Shown one piece after another: positions 22,170 to 34,271 of a stretch of 64,000 bases of DNA. This DNA is from Agrostemma githago. Lineage: Eukaryota; Streptophyta; Magnoliopsida; Caryophyllales; Caryophyllaceae. A program made the position numbers and the translations under genes. The stretch spans positions 17,020,557 to 17,084,556 of the forward strand of contig OY288256.1 in the NCBI GenBank assembly GCA_958450325.1. The letters run 5' to 3'. The notes under the pieces were generated by a model. It had not been told where the DNA came from. It searched no databases and was given only the letters and a program-made list of their open reading frames with translations. Position 1 is the first letter of the stretch; the number at the start of each line of letters is the position of its first letter.

Positions 22170-22579
22170 TGTAGACACCCGCATTTTGCCTGATAGTGTC
22201 TATAGCAGTTCCTAACAAAACACTCGTCGGACGCAAACGTGACTTAGTATACTCGAACTTGGGCTCGGAATCAATAATATCCGACATGGGCTTTTAGCGG
22301 AGTACAAATCTCTCAAAACCAACCTCAAATTCAGGCCCAGTGGGTCGTTCCGAGCAAAATAAGACTAATTTGGGCCAAAATCGACACCAAAAATAAAAAC
22401 CGTCTTTTGGCGATCGGGTCAAAACCCGGTCAAAGATGAATCCGTCACGCAAATCAGCCAAGTTCATTTCTTGAAACTGGCGCCCAAATAAAAAATTCAA
22501 ACAAATCAAAGAGTCAACTATTTCCTAAATTATCTCGATCCCCTTGATCCACTCGATCGAGTGGATTGACCTACTCGGT
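22170..22579 (+). repeat. 3' LTR of Tat A1, truncated
   Basis: It starts TGTAGACACC and follows the Tat LTR for about 410 bp. One promoter-type palindrome is present at about 22551-22562. Similarity stops within what would be the next palindrome, after ACTCGGT. Confidence 0.75.
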
Positions 22580-23870
22580 GGTAATATTCTCACCGACCGA
22601 ACGGGTGGAATGGTGTTGAGTCGTGTTTCGAGCCTAAATTTACAGGTCATTTTGGGGTCGGTCAAACGGGTTGCGGGTCGAAAAAATGGGTTCATGACCT
22701 TAAAAGTGGAGTCGATTGCAAACATTAAACTGAATCCAAATATTTTTAATTGAATCAATTAATTAATCAAGTACATATTCAGTATTATAAGATTATATAT
22801 GTCTAAACAAAACTGAATGAAAGATAAAATTAGTAACCAAATTTTGATTTTAATTCTATTTAAGGGTCTGAACTCTTTAACTTTACGGTTAAGAGTTAAA
22901 AATTAACACCGTCAATTAACGTTATTCAACCCCTTAAAAAAACAAAACGGGGCGTAATATGAAGACCCATCAAACAGGTCAAACAGATTGGGTCCAAATA
23001 CGGGTTAGGTCAAATATGAGCCAAGTTATACGGTTCTATTTACTTTTATATCAATTTATATATAACCCAACTACAAAACCAACCCGTGAATTTTCACGGG
23101 TGGTAAAACTAGTATACATTAATTTGGCTACAGTAGGCAGTAAATATACACAAATTATCCTAGAAATGAGTCATATTACTACGTTAAAGATTATCATATA
23201 TTCAAACCCTGTTATTAATGGTAGGATATATATGAATTGTCCACAATTAAAGCATTGCAATGATATCTTTAATGATAGGAAATAGTGCATGTTAATTGTG
23301 TAAAATCAATTCAAAGCTGATTGATTGATCGGATTGAAAGTTGAAAAGATATTTGTAACCGTTTTATTAAGGGTAGGACCTACAATTCAAATTTTTATAA
23401 TTGATGGATTACAATGGTTTTGGTAATTAATGGTAGGATATACGGTAATTTTTCCTTAATTAATGATATCCTTAATGACAAGAAATTTTCCTTAATTAAT
23501 GCATTGTGATGATATATTGACATAGCCTTTATTTAATTTAAAATATACTCGTAAAATATAAAAATATAGAATTAAACGTGATATTAAACTGAATATTTAT
23601 CTTCATATTTTAGTTATTAAGTAATTGAATAATCATATCCTTTATTTATTAAAATAGAGACCAAGGCAGTTGAATTGGCGCAGCTCATTGGTCTCCATTC
23701 TAAAATATTCAACCCACATTAATCCAGAGTTATTTTAGGCAATTACGCAAAATCTTCCTAATCAAGCTATAATATGTTGCATTCAACGTCTTGGGCTGCA
23801 CAGTTTATGCTGGACAATCCCTCTTCCCAATCCCGTCTCCGCACTGAATTAACCTGGACATTATACCAGC
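22580..23870. other. AT-rich gene-free region
   Basis: No gene is supported on either strand. Short open frames have no recognisable content. It may be old repeat debris or host intergenic DNA. Confidence 0.5.
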
Positions 23871-24050
23871 TGTTATGAAACATAATATTTGGATGTCCAT
23901 CGGGCCTTATAGCCCACTATGATATAACCCTAGATGTACCATGTACTATATATATGCCCCTCTGTTGGGATTAATAAATATCTCTCTGATTTTTCTCATT
24001 CCTTTATCTCTCTCTAGTTTCTCTTCTCCCTTACTTTCACAACACGTTAT
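23871..24050 (+). repeat. possible copia-type LTR remnant
   Basis: The stretch starts TGTTATG, has ACTATATATATG, then pyrimidine-rich CTCTCTCTAG sequence, and ends near TTTCACA followed by ACACGTTATCAGCACGAG. This ending is familiar from short LTRs of plant Ty1/copia elements. No copia coding domain follows, and no second LTR is seen. Confidence 0.35.
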
Positions 24051-24430
24051 CAGCACGAGTCTCTAGCCTAATTTTTTCCTAATTTTTTTTACTAGTAGGG
24101 TATCATAATTTCATATGATAACCGACTTTGTAATTATTTCTTATTCGTCAATTATATGATAGCCGACTTATTTGGTGCGGTGATTCATTCATACGAGTCT
24201 TTAACCCTAATTTTACTGTTTTTATTTTATGATCAAGTCGTTTTTATGCCAGTGATTGGATATATTCATAGGCTTCTTCATTAATTATTGTGTCGTTGTC
24301 CTGTAAAACGGCTCCATATTCGGTTGAATTTCATTATTTAAAATTGGATTGACGCTATAGTACTACCTCATAATTGGATTTGTTACCTCGTATAGTACTA
24401 CATCAAACACGAATTTTGGAGATAGCATTT

Positions 24431-25284
24431 CGTAATATCAGGCTTAACACTGTCATGATCTCGACCTGCTCTTCGGGCACGGTCTTATCAAATGTCACAT
24501 TCATTTCATGGAATGGACTCAACCAATTGAAAGAGATTCTTCGTCTTTTTCAACATTAATTAAACTATTCTTTCCAATTTGGGTGAACATGGAATTAATC
24601 CAGAGAATTTTTCATAACCTCTGTTCACGATATATTGTCTTCAGGACAATAATAGGTGGTATTAAACACAGTACAATGTCATGTACTATTTAATTTTTAA
24701 TTATGAGCAGTGAAAATAATGTTATCTTGTATGGTAACAAATATTTTGGATACAAGTTTCATAAAAGATTGTATACCTGAAGTATACGCGATTATTTTGG
24801 TTGATAAATATGCTAATACAGTTGTCCCAGAAAATATGATATCACGGAAATAAAATAGCCTCAAAGGCATTGTATCGTGAAAAATATACTCCGTGTGAGT
24901 ACGTACATGAAATTGTACCGAGATAAGTATGACTTTAAAGTTGAAGTTGATAAAATTTATACTCTGTGTGAGGAAAGTACATGAAATTGTACAATTTTCA
25001 TATCAATTTCAAATTATGTGGGGAGAAAGTACATGACATTGTACTGTGTTTAATACCACTTGATATTGTTCTGAAGACAATATATCGTGAAGAAAGGTTA
25101 TGAGAATTTCTCTGGATTAATTCCATGTTCACCCAAAGTTGGAAAGAATAGTATAATTAATGTTGAAAGACGAAGAATCTCTTTCAATTGGTTGAGTCCA
25201 TTCCATGAAATGAATGTGACATATGATAAGACCGTGCCCGAAGAGCAGGTCGAGATCATGACAGTGTTAAGCCTGATATTGCGA
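24431..25284. repeat. long imperfect inverted repeat (arms about 256 bp)
   Basis: The left arm 24431-24686 reads as the reverse complement of 25029-25284 with only scattered mismatches and small indels, around a spacer of about 340 bp. The spacer holds two similar short segments with GTACATGAAATTGTAC. Small open frames in both arms are the same sequence read in opposite directions. A transcript would fold into a long hairpin. Confidence 0.8.
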
Positions 25285-25786
25285 CCTTAATTGAGCCTTA
25301 TGATGTGGCTTTAATTGAGCCAAATTTGTTAATTGATGAAAGTAAATATCTCATGAAGATTCATATGACCCTCATATACGCGAAGTTCGATATGAGAGGA
25401 AGAAAAATTATATACGAGTTGGAATCTTGACATGCACACTATGACCCAGAATTCATAGTGCTAATATAAACTGAACCTATGACGAGAAATTCATAGTGTT
25501 GACCAATATTGAAACCGTAACATAAAGTTCACGGTGTTTTACAATTTTTGCTTTGCATGTAGCAAATGTTTTTTTGAGTATCAAAAATTAAGAATAAACT
25601 TGATGTTTGTTTACGGATGTTTGCAAAGTATGAGATACTCTTAACAGTTGATATTCGTATCATAATAATATAAACCATTTCCTGAAGTGAATGGTATTAT
25701 CATATTTTCATGATGTAATACTCGTATATTTTATTTTCATACAAATTATGTAGTCTTAAAGACACATTATTTTGAAAATGGCTTAA

Positions 25787-26226
25787 TGCCATGTTTGGGA
25801 ACTTGGATTTGGATTTGAATTTCGGATTTGAAATATTTTGAGCGTTTGGAAACCTTGGAATTTGGATTTGAAATTTTGACCAAATCCAAGCTAGTTCAAA
25901 TATGGTTTTCTCAAATTCCTAGTATATGGTAGTCATTTCAATTCCGTCACTTATCGTTTCTTTGTTTTTTCGCATAATCTTGTCGTAGTATTTGTTTTTC
26001 TTTATTTTATTTTTCCCGTATTTGAACATTTATATTTTTCGAATGAAATTTTTTAAAAAGTACAAATTGGTGACCTTGAACCGGCTCCACCTGCTCGAAA
26101 TCCAAATCCAAATCCAAGGGTACCCAAACACCATTTTGGATTAGATTTGGATTTGAATTCTAGAAATTCAAATCCATGAATTGAATTCTTGATATTCAAA
26201 TCAATTCCGAGTACCCAAACGCAACC
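25787..26226. mobile_element. MITE-like foldback element (440 bp)
   Basis: The ends TGCCATGTTTGGGAACTTGG and the reverse complement of ACCCAAACGCAACC are imperfect terminal inverted repeats. TTAA flanks both sides (25783-25786 and 26227-26230). The interior carries GGATTTGGATTTGAAT in inverted orientation at the two ends. No transposase is present. The ends and TTA-type duplication suggest a PIF/Harbinger-related MITE. Confidence 0.6.
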
Positions 26227-26230
26227 TTAA

Positions 26231-27393
26231 GGAATTATGCGTGATGTCGCGTATCCGCATGTCATAGTCGAGCAAATTAATGCGATATTAAAATCGTGAG
26301 TCTCGTATAGGTGATTAATAGTCATTTTTCCTGGTAATGGATATGACTTGAACAAAATATTCGATTAACGACCATTATTTCGTGAAACGAATATGGAATC
26401 GAATAAAAGATTGATTAAGTGATGAAAATTATATAACTGACACTGAATAAGTTTAAGGAGCTAGATGAATATTTTAATTATGTGTTTATTTAAAAACTCA
26501 AATATTTTTACCGGAAACGGTATCGTAATGATCACAATATCTTGTGAAGGCAACGTGATAATGCGACCATGTATTTATATGGTGAAATAAATGATCAGTT
26601 GATTAATGATCAATTTATAGTTATTATCACATGGAATTAAATTACTCAAAGAGTAATATATATAGTCATATTCCGGGTAGGAATATTGACGGGTCTTGCC
26701 TATTGCATTAGACACCAATTGTGTCATGTCACTATCATTTGCTATGGCCATATGACTAAATAAAATTAGTGTGCACATATGATTGAATGTAGCTAAACAG
26801 AAGTTTAGCAGGATGAGAATCGGTCAACTGGTAAAATTGACACGAAAATACTAAAGATGTGACAAATTGAGGCCATCCGGGTTCTTCTTACACCCGTTTC
26901 GATAAACCCGATGTTTATCTTGAAAGAATTTAATGGCGTGCTGATCAAACTCTCTAGTGTACCATTAAAATTATATTTCAGGCAAGACAATACACTGAGT
27001 TGAGTATGTGAAATATTGGAGATCTAAATACTACTCGTAGTTAGATAATGGAGATGAATGTCCATATCCGATAGACCTTTAAGGTTTTAATTATGTGACC
27101 TATAGTCACAAATAATTTTACGAGTAGTTCATGTAATCAAAGTTTACAATGTAAATATTATGTGAACATGGTGATCTCCCAAATGGGCAATTTTAATTCA
27201 GCACGTGAAAAACCAACTGCGTTAAGTTGAGCTCCCAAATATATTATTCTATTGAAGAGAATCAATCGATAAAGTCGATGAAATATTAGACAATTTTTAA
27301 GGTGGATATTGCCCTTTAAATCTATCAAGTAATGATAGTTTTTACCACCTTAGGGGGGGATAGATAAGGATAAGCTGGTAAAAACAAACAAGT
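26231..27393. other. AT-rich gene-free region
   Basis: No gene is supported. A G-rich run near 27350-27360 resembles a polypurine tract but no LTR follows. A degenerate copia interior is possible from the position after 24050, but I see no motif to support it. Confidence 0.45.
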
Positions 27394-27848
27394 TGTAACA
27401 GCCCTAAATTTTCGCAACCAAAATAATAAACCAAAAACGGAAAACTCAAAGCTGTTACTCCACACTTAGCTTACCGAGCCAAGTGCAAGGAAAAGGATAA
27501 ATAATAAATAAATAAAAATAGAAATTTGATAGCTAATTAAATGGAAACGTTGCAGCGGAAGTCTTAAGTCTTACAAAATCCAAAACGGTTTAAAACAATA
27601 ACAAACCAATAAATTCAATAATAATGTAAATAGTTTGTAGTCAAAGTTAAATTATAAAAGTCCTTCCTCGCTCAGCATAACCCGATACTAGAATGCACCC
27701 ATGCAGCAATTCAAGTGTACCTATCAGCTGTACCCAAAAACACAAATAGGTACATGTTCCAGCGGGGGAACGACCCAAAACAAAAGGACGTCAGCGAAGC
27801 TAAGTAAAAATATAATAATAAAATAAATCGTGAAATAATAATAATAAC

Positions 27849-27911
<63 letters not shown>

Positions 27912-29514
27912 TTATAGTAAACTGAAATCGGAGTTAAAATCACCATTTAAATACCAAAATACCATAAAAGAGTAGTCAAAACCAAACCAACCAAAATATA
28001 TATATTTTTTCGCAACCTGTGTGCCAAGGTCCTACCCTTGCACGGTCTAGAGGTAACCACCTGTGCTTAGCTAGACTCATAATAGTGCGCACCTCTCACA
28101 TTTGGACAGTCAGTAGGATGAAACTGCCAAAGGAGAAAGTCTAACTCCCTAGCGAGTGAGGGCCGGACAATCCTCACTCAAAAATAATTTCGGGACAAAA
28201 TCCCAGGAACGTCTTAGACGCACCTTAAAACCGTCTAGACCAACAGAACTCCCAGAGTCTATTATAAGTTACTAAAATTTTTAACCAAAACAGTACCAAA
28301 GTGTGACTCGTGTCACAAAGTTCAATATCCAAACATTACGAGTATTATAAAAATTTATCATCGACAAAATAATTTACAAAACCGTTATAAAAATATATTT
28401 TGATCCGAACATGCTCTTTACTTAAAAGTGAAAAGGTAAAACGTCCTTACCTCTCGAGACGGTCAACCCAAGCTATTATTATCCCAAAAATTCTTTTTCC
28501 TCGAATCCACAAGCTACAATTAAAATGAACGGTTTAATCATCTATCTAATCTCACTAATTTATATAATTAGTGTCGTCTCAGTCTATTAACAAATAGAAT
28601 CCCCTCACAACTTTTACAAAGTATATTATTACAACCTCGCATCAATAGCTAGCCTAACACATTAAACTAGTAACTAATTAAGTACTTGATCTAGTTCAAT
28701 AACTCCAACTCTACGCACTCATCTTTTCATTACAAACTCTCAACCTCCATAACCAGCACACTATCCATCTCCTATACACACACATCCCCAACGACCCATT
28801 ACAACAAACGGACTCGGCACTGCAATAGCTCGTAACCCTCCAACTATTCACATATTAATATCGAGCCTTATCCTACACTAAATCATCCACCCCAATTTAA
28901 TCAACTCTGACACCAACCAAAATACTACTAATCGCTACAGTAGATATAATCGACCCTCATCAAACCAAGCCCAATAATAATAATTTCTTACAAGGTTGTT
29001 AAATTACGTCGAGAAAACGAGTTTGACAAAAGAAAACGATAGGAACTTAAAATATTTAGGCATACTACATATTTGGTCCAATAATTATAAGAAATAAAGA
29101 GATTATAAATTAGAGTACTTACTTTTTGATGAAGACAGGTGTAAGAACGTGTTAGAATAAGCAAGGATGAAGAATCGGTTCTCAGATGACAATTGAAAAC
29201 TGAAAATTATGGAGTAGAGGGAGAGGGGAAATATGGCGGCAGCATTCTCAAAACAAGAAGGGTGATGGGAAAAGGGTTGACGGGTGGGGTTTGTTTTATA
29301 TTAAGACTTTTTCCTTCTTTTTTTTTTTTTTTTTTCGTTTGACCAAAAATCCAACCCGAAAACAAGTCGGTTTAGAAAGTTTCACCTTTAAAGGAGTTCA
29401 AAACCAATAAGTTTTAAGAAGGCCCAAAATAAACTCGAAAATATTTTTCCAACTTAAAAACCCGATTTAAGAGGATAGAAAAATAATGCCCATGGAAAAT
29501 AACCGGGTGTTACA
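27394..29514 (-). repeat. 3' LTR of the Tekay element (2121 bp)
   Basis: The minus-strand start is TGTAACACCCGG at 29514. The other end reads TGTAACAGCCC on the plus strand at 27394. The left flank CAAGT should be one target duplication, but its partner is not in the window. The interior holds no gene. Confidence 0.82.
27835..27912. repeat. AAT trinucleotide microsatellite
   Basis: An almost pure run of ATA/AAT triplets, about 78 bp, lies within the Tekay LTR. Confidence 0.95.
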
Positions 29515-29553
29515 GACTTCCCTCCTTAAAACAAAACTTCGTCCTCGAAGTTT
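29515..29553 (-). promoter_or_regulatory. AGGA hairpin and polypurine tract (Tekay)
   Basis: On the minus strand AAACTTCG and CGAAGTTT form a perfect 8-bp stem around AGGA (29553-29534). TTTTAAGGAGGGAAG then leads to the LTR start at 29514. Confidence 0.82.
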
Positions 29554-30150
29554 AAACGTATCCTCAAGATAAAGTCTCACATTACTCCTATGTATCCCAA
29601 AATGACCATTTACTCTATATATCCAAAATTCGCCAAAGTTTCTCATATATATCCAAAAGAAAACCATTTACTCTATATACATCCAAAATCCGCCAAAACA
29701 AACGTGTAGCCTTTAAGATCACTCACATATCTAAATCCCTAAAAAAAAAACCAAAGCACCTAATTCCTCAAATTTTAAAGTACCACAACTTCACTGCCAC
29801 CTAATTCCACAAAATAAGAACAAATTCCACGAAATAACGCTAGAGTTTGAACCCACAAAATTCTCACAATCCTCAAAAGTGTCACTTAGAAAGCTAAGAG
29901 CATGCCGGTAAATAAATAAATATTTTCAAAGTTTTGAAATTTCACAAGTTCAAAATTTTTTATTTTTTTTAAATGTGCATAAAGCACAAGCGAATGATAA
30001 CCAATAGAAAAACCAATATCCAACAATAACCAATCAATAACCACTAGATTCATATTTGTAACCAACAAGCAATAATAACATGAAACCACACAACAAGGTT
30101 AATCCAACAAAAATAAAGTAGTAAATAAAATAGTTATGCATAATTTCTAT
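29554..30150 (-). other. noncoding stretch between chromodomain and LTR (Tekay)
   Basis: No gene is visible. A tandem duplication is present: a segment containing ACCATTTACTCTATATA occurs at about 29607 and 29665. Confidence 0.5.
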
Positions 30151-30181
30151 CCCCCTTAAAATAAAGCTTCGTTCACGAAGC
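30151..30181 (-). promoter_or_regulatory. second hairpin and G tract just after the Tekay gene
   Basis: On the minus strand GCTTCG and CGAAGC form a stem around TGAA (30181-30166), followed by TTTTAAGGGGG. It duplicates the arrangement at the true polypurine tract 600 bp further on. Confidence 0.6.
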
Positions 30182-30194
30182 ACGAAAATTTACC

Positions 30195-32653
30195 TTAGGC
30201 AAAAAGATGAGGGTATTTTTCTTTCATGGCTGACTCAACTTCCCAAGTAGCCTCCTCCACATTGTTATTATTCCACAAAACTTTGACCATTCTTGTTTCA
30301 GCTCTACGGGTCTTACGCACCTTACTATCCAAAATTTGAATAGGAGTCTCCTCGTAAGTCATAGTCTCATCAAGCTCAATAGTCTCCGGGTCTAACACAT
30401 GTGATGGATCACTAATGTATTTCCTTAGCTGGGAAACATGGAATACATTATGCACTCGTTCTAGATCAGCTGGTAAATCAAGTAGATAAGCCACCTCGCC
30501 AATACGCTCCAAAATTCATACGGACCAATAAACTTTGGGCTCAATTTTCCCTTTCTTACCGACCCGCATTACTCCTTTAGTAGGCGAGACACGCAAAAGA
30601 ACTTTGTCACCAACCTCAAATTCCACGTGCCTACGAGTCTTATCAGCATAGCTCTTCTGACGGTCTTGAGCTGCCTTCATCCTGTCCTGTATAATCCTAA
30701 CATTCTCAACCATTTCAGTGATCATCTCAGGTCCTAGAATCACATGCTCACTAATATCACCCCAACATACCGGACTCCTACAATTGCGTCCGTACAACGC
30801 CTCGAATGGTGCCATCTGAATTGTAGCCTGATAACTGTTATTATAAGAGAACTCAATAAGATCTAACTTATCCTCCCAGCCTCCCTGAATTTGTAAGATA
30901 CAAGCTCGCAATATGTCCTCAAGTATTTGATTTGTTCTTTCAGTCTGCCCATCAGTAGCTGGATGAAATGCTGTGCTCATATTAAGTTTGGTTTCTAAAG
31001 CTGTCTGAAGTTTCTCCCAAAATATTGAAACAAATCTGGCATCCTTATCTAACACAATATCCTTAGGAACTCCATGAAGTCTTACCACATGATGTATATA
31101 AGCATCAGCAAGCTGCTTCTTCTTCCAAGTATCTTTCATCGGAATAAAATGTGCACACTTAGTCAGCCTATCAATTATCACCCAAATCATATTATTACCT
31201 TTTTGTGACCTTGGCAAACCAGCTACAAAATCCATGGAGATTGAACTCCACTTCCACTCGGGAACCTCTAAAGGTTGCAACTTCCCCTGGGGTCTCCTAT
31301 TTTCACTCTTAACCTTCTGACATATCAAGCATCGAGACACAAAATCTGCAATATGTTTCTTCATACCGGACCACCAAAATGTTAGTTTCAAGTCCGCATA
31401 CAGTTTATCACCCCCGGGGTGAACAGAATACGGTGTTGCATGTGCCTCAGTCATGATTCTTTCCTTTATCTCCCAGTGGTTAGGCACACACACTCTATCA
31501 TGAACCTTAATCAATCCACTCTCATCGCGCCTGAACAAAGTAGGCTCATTCACTAACTTATCCTGCAAATACTTATCACCAACCTGCAATTCTCTAATCT
31601 CCCCTATCAAATCACTCTCGACAGATAACACATTAGACGGGGTTCCTGGCTTTGCCATTTGGATCGCAAAGTTCAGAAATTCTTCCCTTAGCTTATCACG
31701 GTTCATCACTAACTGTATCGTATGAAGAGATTTCCTACTTAAGGCATCGGTCACCACATTAGTCTTTCCTTCATGATACTGGATCTCGACCTCGTAGTCC
31801 TTAATCAACTCTAACCACCTCCTCTGTCTCATATTAAGCCCCTTTTGAGTGAATATATATTTTAAGCTTTTGTGATCAGAGAAAACCTTAAAGGGTACAC
31901 CAAACAAATAATGTCTCCAAATCTTCAAGGCAAAGACTACGGCTGCTAATTCTAAATCATGAGTGGGATAGTTTTCTTCATAAGGTTTCAACTGCCTAGA
32001 AGCATAGGCAATCACCCTCCTATTCTGCATAAGAACACAACCTAACCCATTCTTAGATGCATCAGTATAAACTTCATAAGCTTCATTTCCATCCGGTAAG
32101 GCTAACACCGGAGCAGTGGTCAACTTCTCCTTCAAAATCTGAAATGACTCCTCACATCCCTCATCCCAATGAAATTTTGTGGCTTTCCTCATCAGTGTAG
32201 TCATTGGTCTAGCTATTTTAGAAAAATCCTTCACAAATCTTCTATAGTAACCAGCTAAACCCAAAAAGCTACGAATTTCAGTCACAGATTTCGGTCTAGG
32301 CCACTCCTTAACAACTTTAATCTTAGCAGGATCCACTGATACCCCATCCTTAGATATAATATGCCCCAGAAAAGCTACTTGATCCAACCAGAACTCACAT
32401 TTCGAAAATTTGGCATACAACTGCTTCTCTCTCAAGGTACCCAGGACAATACGTAAATGTTCCTCATGCTCATCCTCACTCCTCGAATAAATCAGTATGT
32501 CATCAATGAACACCACAACAAAATTATCTAGGTAAGTCCTAAAAGTTCGATTCATCAAGTCCATAAATACAGCAGATGAATTAGTAAACCCAAAAGGCAT
32601 CACAGTAAACTCATACTGGCCATATCTAGTGGAGAATGCAGTCTTAGGGACAT
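30195..32653 (-). pseudogene. Tekay-type pol: RT, RNase H, integrase, chromodomain tail
   Basis: The minus-strand frame is open from the truncation at 32653 (VPKTAFSTRYGQYEF) to about 30516. RT has FIDD in VVFIDDILIYS and GFLGLAGYYRRF-like sequence. RNase H has YTDASKNGLGCVLMQ and DALSRK. Integrase has the HHCC finger ending CLICQKVK, then WSSISMDFVAGLP, DARFVSIFW and TDGQTERTNQ for the catalytic triad. Two small opposite indels near 30512-30540 break the frame briefly. A second frame (30512-30195) gives VFHVSQLRKY and a WEVESAMKEKYPHLF tail like the chromodomain end of Tekay elements. The lesions are few, so the copy is young, but the 5' half is gone. Confidence 0.88.
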
Positions 32654-34271
32654 TGATAAGTGTCGTTTGTAGTGCCTATTTTGTAGTGTTTTGGTCCCAT
32701 TTTCCTTGTGGAATCGCTCCTTGGGAGCGATTTATGGGCTTCTTATGCTTCCTTTAGTTCGTTTCAGGTTCCCGAGACCGATTTGGAAGAGTTGGAGCGA
32801 TTTCGACTCGATACATACACATTTTGGAGCCAACGAAGCTAAGGAACGATGCCTTGGAATCGACCCCGAGACCTTGGGACCCAATCCCGAGCCTCCGAGA
32901 CCCGATCCCGAGTCCCGAGAATCGATGGGAAGCCCATGAGAAGCAAGGAGGGACCAAAAAGTTCATATTGGAGGCCTACAAGGCTCATCCCGGACGGGTA
33001 TGGCCTCATCCCGTCCGGGATGAAGGAGCATTTGAAGGAGCTGCTGTCTGTGGCTCATCCCAACCGAGAGCAGCTCGTCTCGGTCGGGACCGACCCCATA
33101 CCGACCAGGACCACCCCGTCTCGGCCGGGATGGGCCTGCTGCAGCTCCGCTTTGTTTCTTTTCTTCTCCCTTCCATTTGTAATCCTATATATACTCTTCC
33201 CTTGTTATGTTAAGCTTATGCCTTTCATTAGAGACTAAACCCTAGATAATTTTAGCATAGATTAGCATAGATTAGTGTAGATTAGTCCTTAGATTATCGT
33301 TAATCCTAGATTAGTGCTTGTAATTTGGGAATTCTTCAAGATCTCCACCAAGCTTGACAAACTTGGATGTTTGTTTTGGGTTCTTCCATTTATGCAAGTT
33401 TCTTTCTTCCTTTCATCTCTAGTTTGGTATAATCTTATTTTCCCTTCTCTTTATCTTTGTTTTAGTAATCAAGTTTGAATCTTTGTTGTTTGGATTGTTC
33501 ATAGTTCATAGTACTTATTAGTTTCTTCTTGTTTGTTTTGATTGTTATGTTGATTCACCTTATTAGTGTTAGTTTTCCTTTAGTCATGTTAGAGTAGTAT
33601 TTTGCTAGGTTTAGTAAGGTGATTAGGGTGTTAATTGGGTGATTAAGGGATTGTTGGAGATGTTGGTGGAAGATTTGGGTTTCCTCTTGGTTTGGTGCAC
33701 ATCACATGTTTGTTGAAATGCTTGAATGACTAAGTAGTTATGAATGCTTGTTTTTCTTGCCTTTCTTTTGTGGGTGATAGTTGTTTGTGGGTTCGGTCCC
33801 CTCACTAAGTTGCGAGAGCCCGGTGAGGACGACCCCTAGGTCGGTCTAAGTTGCGAGAGCCCGGATTCGACCTAGGCCTATAGCGTGCTAGTAACCCCGA
33901 TTGTGTTGAGTATCGACGAGTTGGGTTTTAGGTGGAACCTCTAGGTGAGTCTAAGTTGCGAGATCCCGGGCATTACCTAGATTACCCTACTTCCTCCTTC
34001 ACCTCTAGTTCTTCCTCGACCATTCCGTTACCCCTTTGACCCCGACCTAATCCTAGCCCGTTTCCTTTGATAGTTCTCTTGCTTTAGACCTAGATTAGCC
34101 TTAGTCTCCCCCTCCTTAGAATAGCTTGTCTCGAACATAGTCCTAGACCCGAGCATACCTTAGTCCGACCTCCCGTCCATGTGGATTCGACCCGACTTAC
34201 CCTAGCTACCCTAGTTAGGTTTTGTCGGTTTTATTTGACGGTTGGGATTCACGACAAATCCCACCCATCAG
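32654..34271 (+). repeat. family-C LTR, complete, with mismatched flanks
   Basis: It runs from TGATAAGTGTC to CCCACCCATCA and matches the LTRs of element C (39877-41512). The five bases before it (GACAT, in Tekay) differ from the five after it (GCATC, in Tat gag), and no primer-binding site follows. It is therefore not a simple solo LTR. Recombination between two C-type elements in different hosts would give this. The right half carries the usual C LTR sequence with repeated GTTGCGAGAGCCCG units (33810-33970). Confidence 0.85.
32989..33193 (+). promoter_or_regulatory. family-C promoter array and TATA
   Basis: Six sites of the CYCG-NN-CGRG type, some with one mismatch, are centred at 32993, 33014, 33063, 33083, 33104 and 33124, with spacings of 21, 49, 20, 21 and 20 bp. 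TATATATA follows at 33186-33193. Positions match the array in element C although the site sequences have drifted. Confidence 0.62.

Larger units (their letters stand above)
3212..22579 (+). mobile_element. Tat/Ogre-like retrotransposon A1, interrupted by B
   Basis: Protease to integrase run in order from 14798 to 19369. An antisense gene, a polypurine tract and the first 410 bp of the 3' LTR (22170-22579) follow. The 5' LTR, leader and gag are not in the window, probably displaced to the left by A0. A1 is more diverged from A3 than A4 is, so it is an older copy or a different subfamily. Confidence 0.82.
27394..32653 (-). mobile_element. Tekay/Del-type chromovirus, 3' half, minus strand
   Basis: Reading on the minus strand: truncated RT, RNase H, integrase and chromodomain-like tail (32653-30195), then a noncoding stretch, polypurine tract and LTR (29514-27394). 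The RT is cut exactly where a family-C LTR begins at 32654. The 5' LTR, gag and protease are missing. The LTR starts TGTAACACCC, as is usual for Tekay elements. Confidence 0.88.

Noticed and set aside
27340..27393. G-rich run as the polypurine tract of a copia element
   Set aside because: No LTR follows; the Tekay LTR begins 35-40 bp later with its own boundary, and no copia domain is seen upstream.
22580..27393. Host gene in the AT-rich region
   Set aside because: All open frames are short, without domains or plausible splicing pattern.
32824..33238. Open frames of about 129 codons inside family-C LTRs, also at 40073-40459 and 46151-46537
   Set aside because: They cross the promoter array and TATA box; different copies have different frames open.
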